From Microbacterium sp. RURRCA19A (GTDB lineage Bacteria; Actinomycetota; Actinomycetes; Actinomycetales; Microbacteriaceae): a DNA stretch of 64,000 bases. Positions within the stretch are counted from its first letter, which is position 1. Each line of letters opens with the position of its first letter. The translations under genes and the position numbers were made by a program. Below, piece after piece: positions 8,750-18,240 of this stretch. Under the pieces are notes generated by a model that did not search any database, was not told where the DNA came from, and saw only the letters and a program-made list of their open reading frames with translations. The stretch covers positions 620,001-684,000 of the forward strand of contig NZ_FTNQ01000001.1 of NCBI RefSeq assembly GCF_900156455.1, written 5' to 3'.

Positions 8750-9676
8750 TCAGAACGGGAGGAGCGGGTCGACCGCGATCGCCACGAAGAGCAGTGTCAG
8801 ATAGGTGATCGACGCGTGGAACACGCGCATCGGGCGGGGCTCTCCGCCCTGCACGGCGCGCGAGTAGAGGCGGTGCGACTCGTAGACGAACCAGCCGCCG
8901 AAGACCAGCGCGGACACGCTGTAGACCAGACCCATGGATGCCACGGGGATCAGCAGCAGCGAACACGCCACCGTCGCCCAGGCGTACAGGATCACCTGCA
9001 GTCCGACCTGCGACCCGCTGCGGGTGGCACCCAGCATCGGCACGTCGACGTCGTCGTACTGGTCGGCGTACTTCATCGACAGCGGCCAGTAGTGCGGCGG
9101 CGTCCAGAGGAACACCAACGCGAAGAGGATGAACGGCGCCCACGAGAGCGAGCCCGTCACGGCGGACCAGCCGATGAGCACCGGGAAGCAGCCCGCGATC
9201 CCGCCCCACACGATGTTCTGCTCGGTGCGGCGCTTGAGGATCATCGTGTAGATCACGACGTAGAAGAAGATGGCCGCCGCCGACAGGCCGGCCGCGAGCG
9301 GGTTGGTGAACACCCAGAGCCACACGGTGGAGACCGCGGCCAGGGTCCAGGCGAACGTCAGCGCGCCGCGGGGCGACACCTCGCCGGTGACGAGCGGCCG
9401 GTTCTCGGTGCGCTGCATGTGCGCGTCGATGTCGCGGTCGAGGTACATGTTGAACGCGGCCGCCGAACCGGCGCTCAGCGAGCCGCCGATGACGGTCGCG
9501 AAGATGAGCCAGATGTCGGGCAGACCGCGCGCGGCGAGGATCATGACCGGGACGGTCGTGACCAGCAGCAGCTCCAGCACACGAGGCTTCGTCAACGCGA
9601 CGTAGGCGCGGACCGTGCGTCCGAGAGAGCGGCGATCGGTCGTCGCAGTGACGTGCGACGTCGTCGAGATGTCCAT
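8750..9676 (-). CDS. ctaB: Heme O synthase (protoheme IX farnesyltransferase)
   Basis: This 308-aa polytopic UbiA-family prenyltransferase adds a farnesyl group to heme B, making heme O. The first Asp-rich motif reads NMYLDRDID, with RTENRPL after it, and LTKPRV opens the domain as in all CtaB/CyoE proteins. About nine TM segments can be drawn. ATG 9676 has a GGGGGA ribosome site. It is divergent from tkt and convergent with the ctaA side, the usual Microbacteriaceae arrangement of heme A genes beside the pentose-phosphate operon. Confidence 0.95.
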   Translation of the reverse strand: MDISTTSHVTATTDRRSLGRTVRAYVALTKPRVLELLLVTTVPVMILAARGLPDIWLIFATVIGGSLSAGSAAAFNMYLDRDIDAHMQRTENRPLVTGEVSPRGALTFAWTLAAVSTVWLWVFTNPLAAGLSAAAIFFYVVIYTMILKRRTEQNIVWGGIAGCFPVLIGWSAVTGSLSWAPFILFALVFLWTPPHYWPLSMKYADQYDDVDVPMLGATRSGSQVGLQVILYAWATVACSLLLIPVASMGLVYSVSALVFGGWFVYESHRLYSRAVQGGEPRPMRVFHASITYLTLLFVAIAVDPLLPF

Positions 9677-9902
9677 CGTCCCCCGGGGTAGAGCGTGCGA
9701 ATCCCTCCGATTCTATGGCATCCCCACCACACCTCCGGCCGACTGTCGACCCCCTCGGGAACAGTCTCGGGCGTTCGCACGTTCTCGGTATGCTGGCGAT
9801 GAACGCGCGCCCCGCGCCGACCACCCCACCCCACTCCCGCTCCTACGGCGTCGAGTGCGGCGTCGGATCGTGACCCGGGCGCAAAGTGACGAGAAAGGCA
9901 CC

Positions 9903-12005
9903 GTGTTGTCGGACTTCGAATGGGATGAGATCGATCGGCGCGCGGTGGACACCGCACGCGTTCTGGCGGCGGATGCCGTCGAGAAGGTGGGGAACGGACA
10001 CCCCGGCACCGCGATGTCTCTCGCACCGGCCGCTTACCTGCTCTACCAGCGCGTCCTGCGCCACGACCCGGCCGACACGCACTGGCCCGGCCGCGACCGC
10101 TTCATCCTCTCGGCGGGGCACTCCTCGCTGACGCAGTACGTCCAGCTCTACCTCGGCGGGTTCGGCCTCGAGCTGAGCGACCTCGAGGCGCTGCGCACGT
10201 GGGGATCCCTCACTCCCGGCCACCCCGAGTACGGTCACACGGCGGGCGTCGAGATCACCACCGGCCCCCTCGGCCAGGGTCTCGCCTCCTCCGTCGGGTT
10301 CGCGTACGCCGCCCGCTACGAGCGGGGTCTCTTCGACGCCGAGACCCCTGCCGGCGAGAGCCCCTTCGACCACTACGTCTATGTGATCGCCGGTGACGGC
10401 GACCTCCAGGAGGGCGTGACCAGCGAGGCCTCCTCGCTCGCCGGCCACCAGGAGCTCGGCAACCTCATCGCGATCTACGACTCCAACCAGATCTCCATCG
10501 AGGACGACACCAACGTCGCCTTCACGGAGGACGTCGCGAAGCGCTACGAGTCCTACGGCTGGCACGTCCAGACCGTCGACTGGAAGAAGACCGGCCAGTA
10601 CGTCGAAGACGTCGCCGAGCTCCACTCCGCGATCGAGGCCGCCAAGGGCGAGACGAGCAAGCCCTCGCTCATCATCCTCAAGACGATCATCGGGTGGCCC
10701 TCCCCCGGCAAGCAGAACTCCGGCAAGATCCACGGCTCCGCGCTGGGCGCCGACGAGCTGAAGGCCACGAAGGAGGTGCTCGGCTTCGACCCCGAACAGC
10801 ACTTCGCGGTCGCCGACGACGTCATCGCCCACACCCGCGAACTGGTGAAGCGCGGCGAAGCCGAAAAGGCCGCCTGGCAGCAGAAGTTCGACGCCTGGGC
10901 CGAAGCGCACCCCGAGCGCAAGCAGCTGTGGGATCGCCTGCAGGCGCGCGAGCTGCCCGCCGGCATCGCCGACGCCCTCCCCGCCTTCGCGGCCGGCAAG
11001 GACGTGTCGACCCGTGCCGCTTCGGGCACCGTGATCAACGCCCTCGCCGCCGAGCTCCCCGAGCTGTGGGGCGGTTCGGCCGACCTCGCCGAGTCCAACC
11101 TGACCACGATCAAGGATGCCAAGTCCTTCATCCCGACCTCGTGGTCGACGCACGAGTGGTCCGGCGACCCCTACGGCCGGGTGCTGCACTTCGGTATCCG
11201 CGAGCACGCGATGGGCGCGATCCTCAACGGCATCGTGCTCCACGGCCCGACGCGTCCGTTCGGCGGCACGTTCCTCATCTTCAGCGACTACATGCGCCCG
11301 CCGGTGCGTCTGGCCGCCCTGATGAACATCCCCACGATCTTCGTCTGGACGCACGACTCGGTCGCCCTCGGTGAGGACGGTCCGACGCACCAGCCGATCG
11401 AGCAGCTCGCGACGCTCCGCGCGATCCCGAACTTCACGATGGTGCGTCCGGCGGATGCCAACGAGACCGCGGTCGTGTGGCTCGAGATGCTGCGCCGCAC
11501 CGCGGGCCCCTCCGGCATCGCGCTCACGCGTCAGAACATCCCCGTGTTCGAGCGCGGCGAGGGCGCGGCTTCGGGCGACGAGTTCGCCTCCGCCGAGAAC
11601 GCGGTCAAGGGAGCGTACGTGCTGGCCGAGGCGGCAAACGGCGAGCCCGACGTCCTCCTCATCGCCACCGGCTCCGAGGTGCAGCTGGCCGTCCAGGCCC
11701 GCGAGACGCTCGCCGCCGAGGGCATCCACGCCCGCGTCGTGTCGGCGCCGTCGCTGGAATGGTTCGCCGAGCAGGACGAGGCGTACCGCGAGTCCGTGCT
11801 GCCCTCCTCCGTGAAGGCGCGCGTGTCGGTCGAGGCCGGCTCCGCGCTCAGCTGGCACGGCATCGTCGGCGACGCCGGACGCTCGGTCGCGATCGAGCAC
11901 TTCGGCGCGTCGGCCGACTACAAGACCCTTTTCCAGAAGTTCGGCATCACGGCTGAGGCCGTCGTCGAGGCTGCGCGCGAGTCGCTCGCCGCGGCCCAGA
12001 AGTAA
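9903..12005 (+). CDS. tkt: Transketolase
   Basis: The 700-aa protein is a complete bacterial transketolase. It has the thiamine diphosphate/metal region [20 protein letters not shown] followed by DSNQISIED, the early [13 protein letters not shown], and the transketolase signature around [15 protein letters not shown]. It moves two-carbon units in the pentose phosphate pathway. The start is set at GTG 9903 behind GAGAAAGG; TTG 9906 is nearly as good, and GTG 9870 would add eleven non-conserved residues. It is the first gene of a six-gene operon. The 226-bp gap to ctaB contains the promoter, but I cannot pick it out with confidence. Confidence 0.96.
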   Translation: MLSDFEWDEIDRRAVDTARVLAADAVEKVGNGHPGTAMSLAPAAYLLYQRVLRHDPADTHWPGRDRFILSAGHSSLTQYVQLYLGGFGLELSDLEALRTWGSLTPGHPEYGHTAGVEITTGPLGQGLASSVGFAYAARYERGLFDAETPAGESPFDHYVYVIAGDGDLQEGVTSEASSLAGHQELGNLIAIYDSNQISIEDDTNVAFTEDVAKRYESYGWHVQTVDWKKTGQYVEDVAELHSAIEAAKGETSKPSLIILKTIIGWPSPGKQNSGKIHGSALGADELKATKEVLGFDPEQHFAVADDVIAHTRELVKRGEAEKAAWQQKFDAWAEAHPERKQLWDRLQARELPAGIADALPAFAAGKDVSTRAASGTVINALAAELPELWGGSADLAESNLTTIKDAKSFIPTSWSTHEWSGDPYGRVLHFGIREHAMGAILNGIVLHGPTRPFGGTFLIFSDYMRPPVRLAALMNIPTIFVWTHDSVALGEDGPTHQPIEQLATLRAIPNFTMVRPADANETAVVWLEMLRRTAGPSGIALTRQNIPVFERGEGAASGDEFASAENAVKGAYVLAEAANGEPDVLLIATGSEVQLAVQARETLAAEGIHARVVSAPSLEWFAEQDEAYRESVLPSSVKARVSVEAGSALSWHGIVGDAGRSVAIEHFGASADYKTLFQKFGITAEAVVEAARESLAAAQK

Positions 12006-12023
12006 CCCGAGGAGAACAGACAC

Positions 12024-13145
12024 ATGAGCACTCCCACCGAAGACCTGTCCGCCGCGGGCGTCAGCATCTGGCTCGACGACCTCTCGCGTCAGCGCATCCA
12101 GTCCGGCAACCTCGCCGAACTCATCCAGTCCCGCAACGTCGTCGGCGTGACCACCAACCCGACGATCTTCGCCGGCGCGCTCTCGAAGGGCGAGGCGTAC
12201 GAGGGTCAGGTCCGCGAGCTCGCCGCCCAGGGCGCCGGCGTCGACGAGGCGATCTTCTCGATCACGACCGACGACGTGCGCGACGCCTGCGACATCTTCC
12301 TCCCCGTGTTCGAGTCCACCGGCGGCGTCGACGGCCGCGTGTCGATCGAGGTCTCCCCCGACCTCGCCCACGACACCGAGGCGACCGTCGCGCAGGCGAA
12401 GGACCTGTCCGCGCGGGTCGACCGCCCGAACGTCCTCATCAAGATCCCCGCGACCAAGGCCGGCCTCCCCGCCATCACCGAGGTCATCGGCGCGGGCATC
12501 TCCGTCAACGTCACGCTGATCTTCAGCCTCGAGCGGTACGCCGAGGTCATCGACGCCTACCTCGCCGGAGTCGAGAAGGCCCGGGACGCAGGGCACGACA
12601 TCTCGACCCTCCAGTCGGTCGCGTCGTTCTTCGTCTCGCGCGTGGACACCGAGGTCGACAAGCGCCTCGCCGCGATCGGCACCGACGAGGCCGCCGCCCT
12701 GAAGGGCAAGGCGGGTCTCGCCAACGCGCGCCTGGCGTACGAGCTCTACGAGCAGAAGTTCGCCGAGGACCGCGCGAAGGAGCTCCTCGCCGCCGGTGCG
12801 ACGGTCCAGCGTCCGCTGTGGGCCTCGACCGGCGTCAAGGACCCGGCGCTGCCCGACACCCTCTACGTGACCGAGCTCGTCGCGGCGGGCACGGTCAACA
12901 CCATGCCCGAGAAGACGCTCGAGGCGACGTTCGACCACGGTGTCATCACCGGCGACACCATCACCGGTGCGTACGCCGAGGCCCACGAGGTCTTCGACCA
13001 GCTCGCCGCGGTCGGCGTCGACTTCGCCGACGCGACGCAGGCGCTCGAGGACGAGGGCGTCGAGAAGTTCATCGCCTCGTGGCACGAGCTGCAGCAGACC
13101 GTCGCCACCGCGCTCGAGGCCGGAAGCGCCCAGGCCGCGAAGTGA
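12024..13145 (+). CDS. tal: Transaldolase
   Basis: The 373-aa enzyme is of the long actinobacterial class. TTNPTIF near residue 40 is a transaldolase signature, and the Schiff-base lysine lies in [15 protein letters not shown]. It transfers dihydroxyacetone units between sugar phosphates. ATG is preceded by GAGGAGAA, 18 bp after tkt. Its stop overlaps the pgi start (GTGA), so the two are coupled. Confidence 0.96.
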   Translation: MSTPTEDLSAAGVSIWLDDLSRQRIQSGNLAELIQSRNVVGVTTNPTIFAGALSKGEAYEGQVRELAAQGAGVDEAIFSITTDDVRDACDIFLPVFESTGGVDGRVSIEVSPDLAHDTEATVAQAKDLSARVDRPNVLIKIPATKAGLPAITEVIGAGISVNVTLIFSLERYAEVIDAYLAGVEKARDAGHDISTLQSVASFFVSRVDTEVDKRLAAIGTDEAAALKGKAGLANARLAYELYEQKFAEDRAKELLAAGATVQRPLWASTGVKDPALPDTLYVTELVAAGTVNTMPEKTLEATFDHGVITGDTITGAYAEAHEVFDQLAAVGVDFADATQALEDEGVEKFIASWHELQQTVATALEAGSAQAAK

Positions 13146-14767
13146 CGTTCGCCGTCAAGGTCACCGGCCACGTCGAGTCGGTCGTCCACGCCGAGCTCCC
13201 GGCGCTGGTCGATTCGCTCGTCGCGTCCGGCATCACGGCCGGGGACTCCAGCCTGTGGGGTCCCGCGGCCGAGGATGAGGCATCCCGTCGGCTCGGGTGG
13301 GTGCAGGCGGTCTCCGTCTCGCGTCCGCTCGTGCCCGAGATCACCGCCCTGCGCGACGAGTTCGTCGCGCAGGGCGTGACCCGCGTCGTGCTGGCCGGGA
13401 TGGGCGGCTCGTCGCTCGCGCCCGAGGTGATCGCGCGTTCCGCCGGTGTGCCGCTGGTGATCCTCGACTCGACCGCGCCCGGCCAGGTCCTCGCCGCCAT
13501 CGACGGCGACGCCGAAGCCGGCGGGCTGCGCGAGACCGTGCTCGTCGTTTCGAGCAAGTCCGGGTCGACCATCGAGACGGATTCGGCCCGGCGCGCGTTC
13601 GAGGCCGCCTACCGCGACCTCGGCATCGACCCCGCGGAACGCATCGTCGTGGTGACCGACCCCGGCTCGCCGCTCGATCAGGCGGCGCGCGCCGACGGGT
13701 ACCGCGTCTTCACCGCCGACCCCACCGTCGGCGGCCGTTACTCGGCGCTCACCGCCTTCGGGCTCGTGCCGGCGGGTCTCGCCGGCGTCGACATCGACGA
13801 CCTGCTCGACGAAGCGGATGCCACCCTCCTCGAGGTCGCGATCGACTCGCCGGAGAACCCGGCGCTGGTCCTCGCGGCGGCGATCGCGGGCGGCGGCGCA
13901 TCGCGCCGCGACAAGCTCGGGCTCGTCACCGACGGCAGCCACCTTCCGGGGCTCCCGGACTGGATCGAGCAGCTCGTCGCCGAGTCGACCGGGAAGGACG
14001 GGACGGGGATCCTCCCCGTCGTCCTGCTGCCCGTCTCCCCCGAACTCGAGTCGAAGCCCGCCGACCTGCAGGTCGTGCGCTTCGTCGATCACGCCGACGC
14101 GTTCCACCTGTTCGACCGTCACGAGGGCGAGATCCTCGTGAGCGGCTCGCTGGGCGCCCAGTTCGTCGTCTGGGAGTACGCGACGGCGATCGCCGGGCGC
14201 CTGCTCGGCATCGACCCGTTCGACCAGCCCGACGTGGAGGCGGCGAAGGTCGCCGCGCGCGGTCTGCTCGAGGAGCGTCCGGAGCCGGCGGCACCGGCGC
14301 TCGTGCTCGACGGCGTCGAGGTCCGCGTGTCGGACCCCGCACTGGCATCCGGGGGCACGCTCGCCAGCGTGCTCGACGCCCTGTGGGCGCTCGTCCCGGC
14401 CGACGGCTACGTCAGCGTCCAGGCGTACGTGAACCGCCTCGATGTCCCGCAGCTCGCGGGACTGCGAGAGCTCGTCGCGGCCGACTCCGGTCGCCCGACG
14501 ACATTCGGGTGGGGACCCCGGTTCCTCCACTCGACGGGCCAGTACCACAAGGGCGGACCCGCCACCGGCGTCTTCCTTCAGATCACCGAACGCACCGACG
14601 TCGACCTCGAGATCCCCGGTCGCCCGTTCACGTTCGGTCAGCTCATCAACGCACAGGCCGCGGGCGACGCGAGCGTGCTGGCGGAGGGCCACGGCCGTCC
14701 CGTCGTCACGCTCACGCTCACCGACCCGCAGGTCGAGGTGCTCTCACTCTTCGAGGCGGCGCAGTAG
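13142..14767 (+). CDS. pgi: Glucose-6-phosphate isomerase
   Basis: This 541-aa protein has two SIS domains. The phosphate-binding stretch [13 protein letters not shown] and the downstream [17 protein letters not shown] and [12 protein letters not shown] segments are those of actinobacterial Pgi, whose sequence diverges from the classical enzyme. It interconverts glucose-6-P and fructose-6-P, linking glycolysis to the pathway encoded around it. The GTG start overlaps the tal stop by four bases. The next gene, zwf, begins 4 bp after its stop. Confidence 0.93.
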   Translation: MTFAVKVTGHVESVVHAELPALVDSLVASGITAGDSSLWGPAAEDEASRRLGWVQAVSVSRPLVPEITALRDEFVAQGVTRVVLAGMGGSSLAPEVIARSAGVPLVILDSTAPGQVLAAIDGDAEAGGLRETVLVVSSKSGSTIETDSARRAFEAAYRDLGIDPAERIVVVTDPGSPLDQAARADGYRVFTADPTVGGRYSALTAFGLVPAGLAGVDIDDLLDEADATLLEVAIDSPENPALVLAAAIAGGGASRRDKLGLVTDGSHLPGLPDWIEQLVAESTGKDGTGILPVVLLPVSPELESKPADLQVVRFVDHADAFHLFDRHEGEILVSGSLGAQFVVWEYATAIAGRLLGIDPFDQPDVEAAKVAARGLLEERPEPAAPALVLDGVEVRVSDPALASGGTLASVLDALWALVPADGYVSVQAYVNRLDVPQLAGLRELVAADSGRPTTFGWGPRFLHSTGQYHKGGPATGVFLQITERTDVDLEIPGRPFTFGQLINAQAAGDASVLAEGHGRPVVTLTLTDPQVEVLSLFEAAQ

Positions 14768-14771
14768 AAGC

Positions 14772-16322
14772 ATGGTCGTAGAGATCTCACCCGGTCACAA
14801 TCCCCTCCGCGATCCCGAGGATCGCCGGCTCAATCGCATCGCGGGTCCGAGCGCCCTGGTGATCTTCGGCGTGACGGGAGACCTGTCGCGCAAGAAGCTC
14901 ATGCCGGCGGTGTACGACCTCGCCAACCGCGGTCTACTGCCGCCCGGATTCGCGCTCGTGGGTTTCGCCCGGCGCGACTGGGAGGATCAGGACTTCGCGA
15001 AGGTCGTTCACGAGTCGGTCAAGCAGTACGCCCGGACCGAATTCCGCGAGGAGACCTGGCAGGAGCTGCTCGAAGGCATCCGCTTCGTCCAGGGCGAGTT
15101 CGATGATCCCGAGGCGTTCCGACGTCTTCGCGAGACCGTCGACAAGCTCGACGTCGAGCGGGGCACGATGGGCAACCACGCCTACTACCTCTCGATCCCG
15201 CCGAAGGCGTTCCCCCTCGTCACCACGCAGCTCAAGGCCTCCGGCCTCGTCGGCGAAGGGGACCAGAAGACCACGGGGTGGCGTCGCGTCGTCATCGAGA
15301 AGCCGTTCGGCCACGACCTGGCCTCGGCGCGGGAGCTGAACGAGGTGGTGGAGAGCGCGTTCCCCGCCGACTCGATCTTCCGGATCGACCACTACCTCGG
15401 CAAAGAGACCGTGCAGAATATCCTCGCGCTGCGTTTCGCGAACGAGTTGTACGAACCCATCTGGAACCGCAACTACGTCGACCACGTGCAGATCACGATG
15501 GCGGAGGACATCGGGGTGGGGGGTCGTGCCGGCTACTACGACGGCATCGGCGCCGCCCGCGACGTCATCCAGAACCACCTCCTGCAGCTCCTCGCCCTCA
15601 CGGCGATGGAGGAGCCCATCAGCTTCAACGCCGCGGATCTCCGCGCCGAGAAGGAGAAGGTGCTCGCCGCGGTCCGCCTGCCCGAGAACCTCGCCGAGGC
15701 GACGGCGCGCGGGCAGTACGCCGGCGGGTGGCAGGGCGGCGAGAAGGTGCTCGGCTTCCTCGAGGAAGACGGCATGAACCCGGAGTCGGTCACCGAGACC
15801 TACGCCGCCATCAAGCTCGAGATCAACACGCGCCGGTGGTCGGGTGTGCCGTTCTACGTGCGCAGCGGCAAGCGCCTCGGCCGTCGCGTCACCGAAGTGG
15901 CCGTGGTGTTCAAACGTGCGCCGCAGCAGCTGTTCTCGCGCAGCCAGACGCAGGAGCTGGGGCAGAACGCCCTGGTCATCCGCGTCCAGCCCGACGAGGG
16001 CGTCACGATCCGCTTCGGCTCGAAGGTCCCCGGCGACGGCACGCAGGTGCGCGACGTCACGATGGACTTCGGCTACGGCCACGCCTTCACCGAGGCCAGC
16101 CCCGAGGCGTACGAACGCCTGATCCTCGACGTGCTGCTCGGCGATCCGCCGCTGTTCCCGCGGCACGAGGAGGTCGAGCTCAGCTGGAAGATCCTCGACC
16201 CCATCGAGGAGTTCTGGGCCGCCGAGGGGGGACCGCTCGAACAGTACTCTCCCGGGTCGTGGGGGCCGGCTTCCGCCGACGAACTCCTCGCCCGCGATGG
16301 CCGCACCTGGAGGCGTCCGTGA
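14772..16322 (+). CDS. zwf: Glucose-6-phosphate dehydrogenase
   Basis: The 516-aa enzyme commits glucose-6-P to the oxidative pentose phosphate pathway and makes NADPH. The nucleotide-binding start is FGVTGDLSRKKLMPA, and the substrate-site signature RIDHYLGKETVQN is intact. The ATG lies 4 bp after the pgi stop, with its ribosome site inside pgi. The stop overlaps the opcA GTG by four bases. The protein is full length and needs OpcA for activity in related actinobacteria, where the two genes are always adjacent. Confidence 0.97.
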   Translation: MVVEISPGHNPLRDPEDRRLNRIAGPSALVIFGVTGDLSRKKLMPAVYDLANRGLLPPGFALVGFARRDWEDQDFAKVVHESVKQYARTEFREETWQELLEGIRFVQGEFDDPEAFRRLRETVDKLDVERGTMGNHAYYLSIPPKAFPLVTTQLKASGLVGEGDQKTTGWRRVVIEKPFGHDLASARELNEVVESAFPADSIFRIDHYLGKETVQNILALRFANELYEPIWNRNYVDHVQITMAEDIGVGGRAGYYDGIGAARDVIQNHLLQLLALTAMEEPISFNAADLRAEKEKVLAAVRLPENLAEATARGQYAGGWQGGEKVLGFLEEDGMNPESVTETYAAIKLEINTRRWSGVPFYVRSGKRLGRRVTEVAVVFKRAPQQLFSRSQTQELGQNALVIRVQPDEGVTIRFGSKVPGDGTQVRDVTMDFGYGHAFTEASPEAYERLILDVLLGDPPLFPRHEEVELSWKILDPIEEFWAAEGGPLEQYSPGSWGPASADELLARDGRTWRRP

Positions 16323-17266
16323 TCATCGACCTGCCCGACACCACCGTCAGCGCGATCTCGAAGAAGCTCGTCAGCGTCCGCGAAGAGGGCGGCGCGGTCG
16401 CCCTCGGGCGCGTGCTGACCCTCATCATCGTGACGCATCACGGCGCCGAGGAAGAGGTCATCGAGGCCGCGAACGACGCGTCGCGGGAGCACCCGATGCG
16501 CGTCATCGCCGTGCTGTTCGGCGATGAGGACGAGGAGCCGCGCCTCGACGCGGAGATCCGCGTGGGCGGCGACGCCGGTGCGAGCGAAGTCGTCGTGCTG
16601 CGCGCTCACGGGGCGGCCGCGTCGAACGCCGAGAGCCTGGTCACCGGCCTTCTGCTCCCCGACGCCCCCGTCGTGGCCTGGTGGCCCGCCGAGGCGCCGA
16701 CCGACCCGTCCCTCTCGGAGATCGGCCGGATCGCCCAGCGGCGCATCACGGACGCCTCGTCGCAGCCCGACCCCACCGCGTGGGTCGCGCATCTCGGCGA
16801 GCACTACGCGCCCGGTGACACCGACTTCGCATGGACCCGCGTCACGCGCTGGCGCGAGCAGCTCGCGGCCGTCCTCGACCAGCCGCCCTACGAGCCGGTG
16901 ACCTCGATCGAGGTCGCGGGCTCCGGCGACTCCCCCTCCACCGCGCTGCTCGCGGCCTGGCTGGGGCTGAAGCTCGAGGCACCGGTGGCGTACACCTACC
17001 TGCCCGCAGACGAATGGTCCGGGGGCATCAAGTCGGTGCGGCTGACCCGTGCGAGTGGCGAGACGCTGCTGGAGCGTCCCGTCCCGGGTGTGGCTGTGCT
17101 CACGCAGCCCGGGCAACCGACGCACGAACTGGACTTCCCGCGCCGGACTCTCCGCGAGTGCCTCGCGGAGGAGCTGCGTCGCCTCGACCCCGATGTCCTC
17201 TACGGCCGGGTCCTGACCCAGTGCACCGAACTCCTCGGCACCCTCGACGAGCGGAGCACGCGATGA
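16319..17266 (+). CDS. opcA: Glucose-6-phosphate dehydrogenase assembly protein OpcA
   Basis: This 315-aa protein is recognised by its fixed place between zwf and pgl and by conserved stretches such as LLLPDAPVVAWWP and DFAWTRVTRWREQLA. OpcA is an allosteric/assembly partner of glucose-6-phosphate dehydrogenase in actinobacteria and cyanobacteria; it has no known catalytic site. GTG 16319 overlaps the zwf stop, and its own stop overlaps the pgl ATG (ATGA), so all three are made together. Confidence 0.95.
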   Translation: MIIDLPDTTVSAISKKLVSVREEGGAVALGRVLTLIIVTHHGAEEEVIEAANDASREHPMRVIAVLFGDEDEEPRLDAEIRVGGDAGASEVVVLRAHGAAASNAESLVTGLLLPDAPVVAWWPAEAPTDPSLSEIGRIAQRRITDASSQPDPTAWVAHLGEHYAPGDTDFAWTRVTRWREQLAAVLDQPPYEPVTSIEVAGSGDSPSTALLAAWLGLKLEAPVAYTYLPADEWSGGIKSVRLTRASGETLLERPVPGVAVLTQPGQPTHELDFPRRTLRECLAEELRRLDPDVLYGRVLTQCTELLGTLDERSTR

Positions 17267-18054
17267 CGGAGAACGGTTCGGCCAAGCGCGTCATCATCAA
17301 GAAGGATGCCGAGACCCTCGCGGACTACGTCGCGACGCGTTTCGTCAACCGGATCGTGAAGCGCGTCGCCGAAGGCAAGCGCATGCACATCTGCCTCACC
17401 GGCGGGACGATGGGCGGCGCGGTCCTGCGCTCCGCGGCCCGGGATCCCCGCGTGGCCGAGATCGACTGGTCGCTGGTGCACTTCTGGTTCGGCGACGAAC
17501 GGTTCGTGAGCCGCGAGTCGGACGACCGCAACGACCGGCAGGCGCGCGCCGCGCTGCTGGACGCCCTGGACGTCCCCGCCGAGAACATCCACGCGGTGGC
17601 CTCGACCGACGACGGTCTCGATCTGGATGCCGCGGCGATCGCCTACGCCGATGAGCTGGCGCAGTTCGCCCCCGCCGACCGCAGCGAGACGGGCCCGTGG
17701 CCGTCTTTCGACATCTGCTTCCTGGGCGTGGGTCCGGACGCGCACATCGCGTCGCTGTTCCCCGATCGCGCCGAGATCTCGGTGACCGACCGGGCGACGG
17801 TGCCGGTGCGCGACTCCCCGAAGCCGCCGCCCGAGCGGGTGTCGCTCACCCGTCCCGTGATCAACTCGTCCAAGCGTGTCTGGATGGTGATCGCCGGCGC
17901 CGACAAGGCCGCCGCTCTCGGTCTCGCGCTCGCGGGCGCGAGCTACCAGAGCGTGCCCGCCGCCGGCGCGAAAGGACGCCGTCGCACGGCCTTCTTCGTG
18001 GACGAGGCGGCCGCGGATCAGGTTCCCCCGCAGCTCATCGACCGGGAGTACTGA
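17263..18054 (+). CDS. pgl: 6-phosphogluconolactonase
   Basis: The 263-aa protein is of the DevB/Pgl sugar-phosphate isomerase-like family. It contains the LTGGTMGGAVL phosphate-binding loop, the family stretch WFGDERFV and the GVGPDAHIASLFP segment with the catalytic histidine. It hydrolyses the lactone made by Zwf. It is the last gene of the operon; a strong hairpin lies 27 bp downstream. The next enzyme of the pathway, 6-phosphogluconate dehydrogenase (gnd), is not in the operon or in this window. Confidence 0.96.
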   Translation: MTENGSAKRVIIKKDAETLADYVATRFVNRIVKRVAEGKRMHICLTGGTMGGAVLRSAARDPRVAEIDWSLVHFWFGDERFVSRESDDRNDRQARAALLDALDVPAENIHAVASTDDGLDLDAAAIAYADELAQFAPADRSETGPWPSFDICFLGVGPDAHIASLFPDRAEISVTDRATVPVRDSPKPPPERVSLTRPVINSSKRVWMVIAGADKAAALGLALAGASYQSVPAAGAKGRRRTAFFVDEAAADQVPPQLIDREY

Positions 18055-18080
18055 CGCAGGATTTCTGTCGGGAATCCGAG

Positions 18081-18107
18081 GGGGTCACGTGCGACGCACG
18101 TGGCCCC
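18081..18107 (+). terminator. Terminator of the tkt-pgl operon
   Basis: A 12-bp stem (GGGGTCACGTGC with GCACGTGGCCCC, one G-T pair) closes on a 3-base loop, 27 bp after the pgl stop. Only a short TTC follows, so it is a hairpin-type terminator without a U-tract. Confidence 0.7.
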
Positions 18108-18134
18108 TTCGGTGTCAACGGGGAAATCTTCCTC

Positions 18135-18164
18135 TTGTCATCGTCCGGGAGCGCTGCATACAGT
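18135..18164 (+). promoter_or_regulatory. Candidate promoter of the LuxR-family gene
   Basis: TTGTCA (18135-18140) and TACAGT (18159-18164) are spaced by 18 bases, a reasonable sigma-70 type promoter, 76 bp before the ATG at 18241 and beyond the pgl terminator. Found by eye only. Confidence 0.45.
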
Positions 18165-18240
18165 GGCGGTCTGGGGGCATCCAGGACGAAGCGGTGAATC
18201 GCCGACCGCCTCGTCCACCGACGCGGTTGGGAGCGTTCGG

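Noticed and set aside
9843..13085. Open frame of 1080 codons on the minus strand opposite tkt/tal
   Set aside because: It is a shadow of two strongly conserved enzyme genes.
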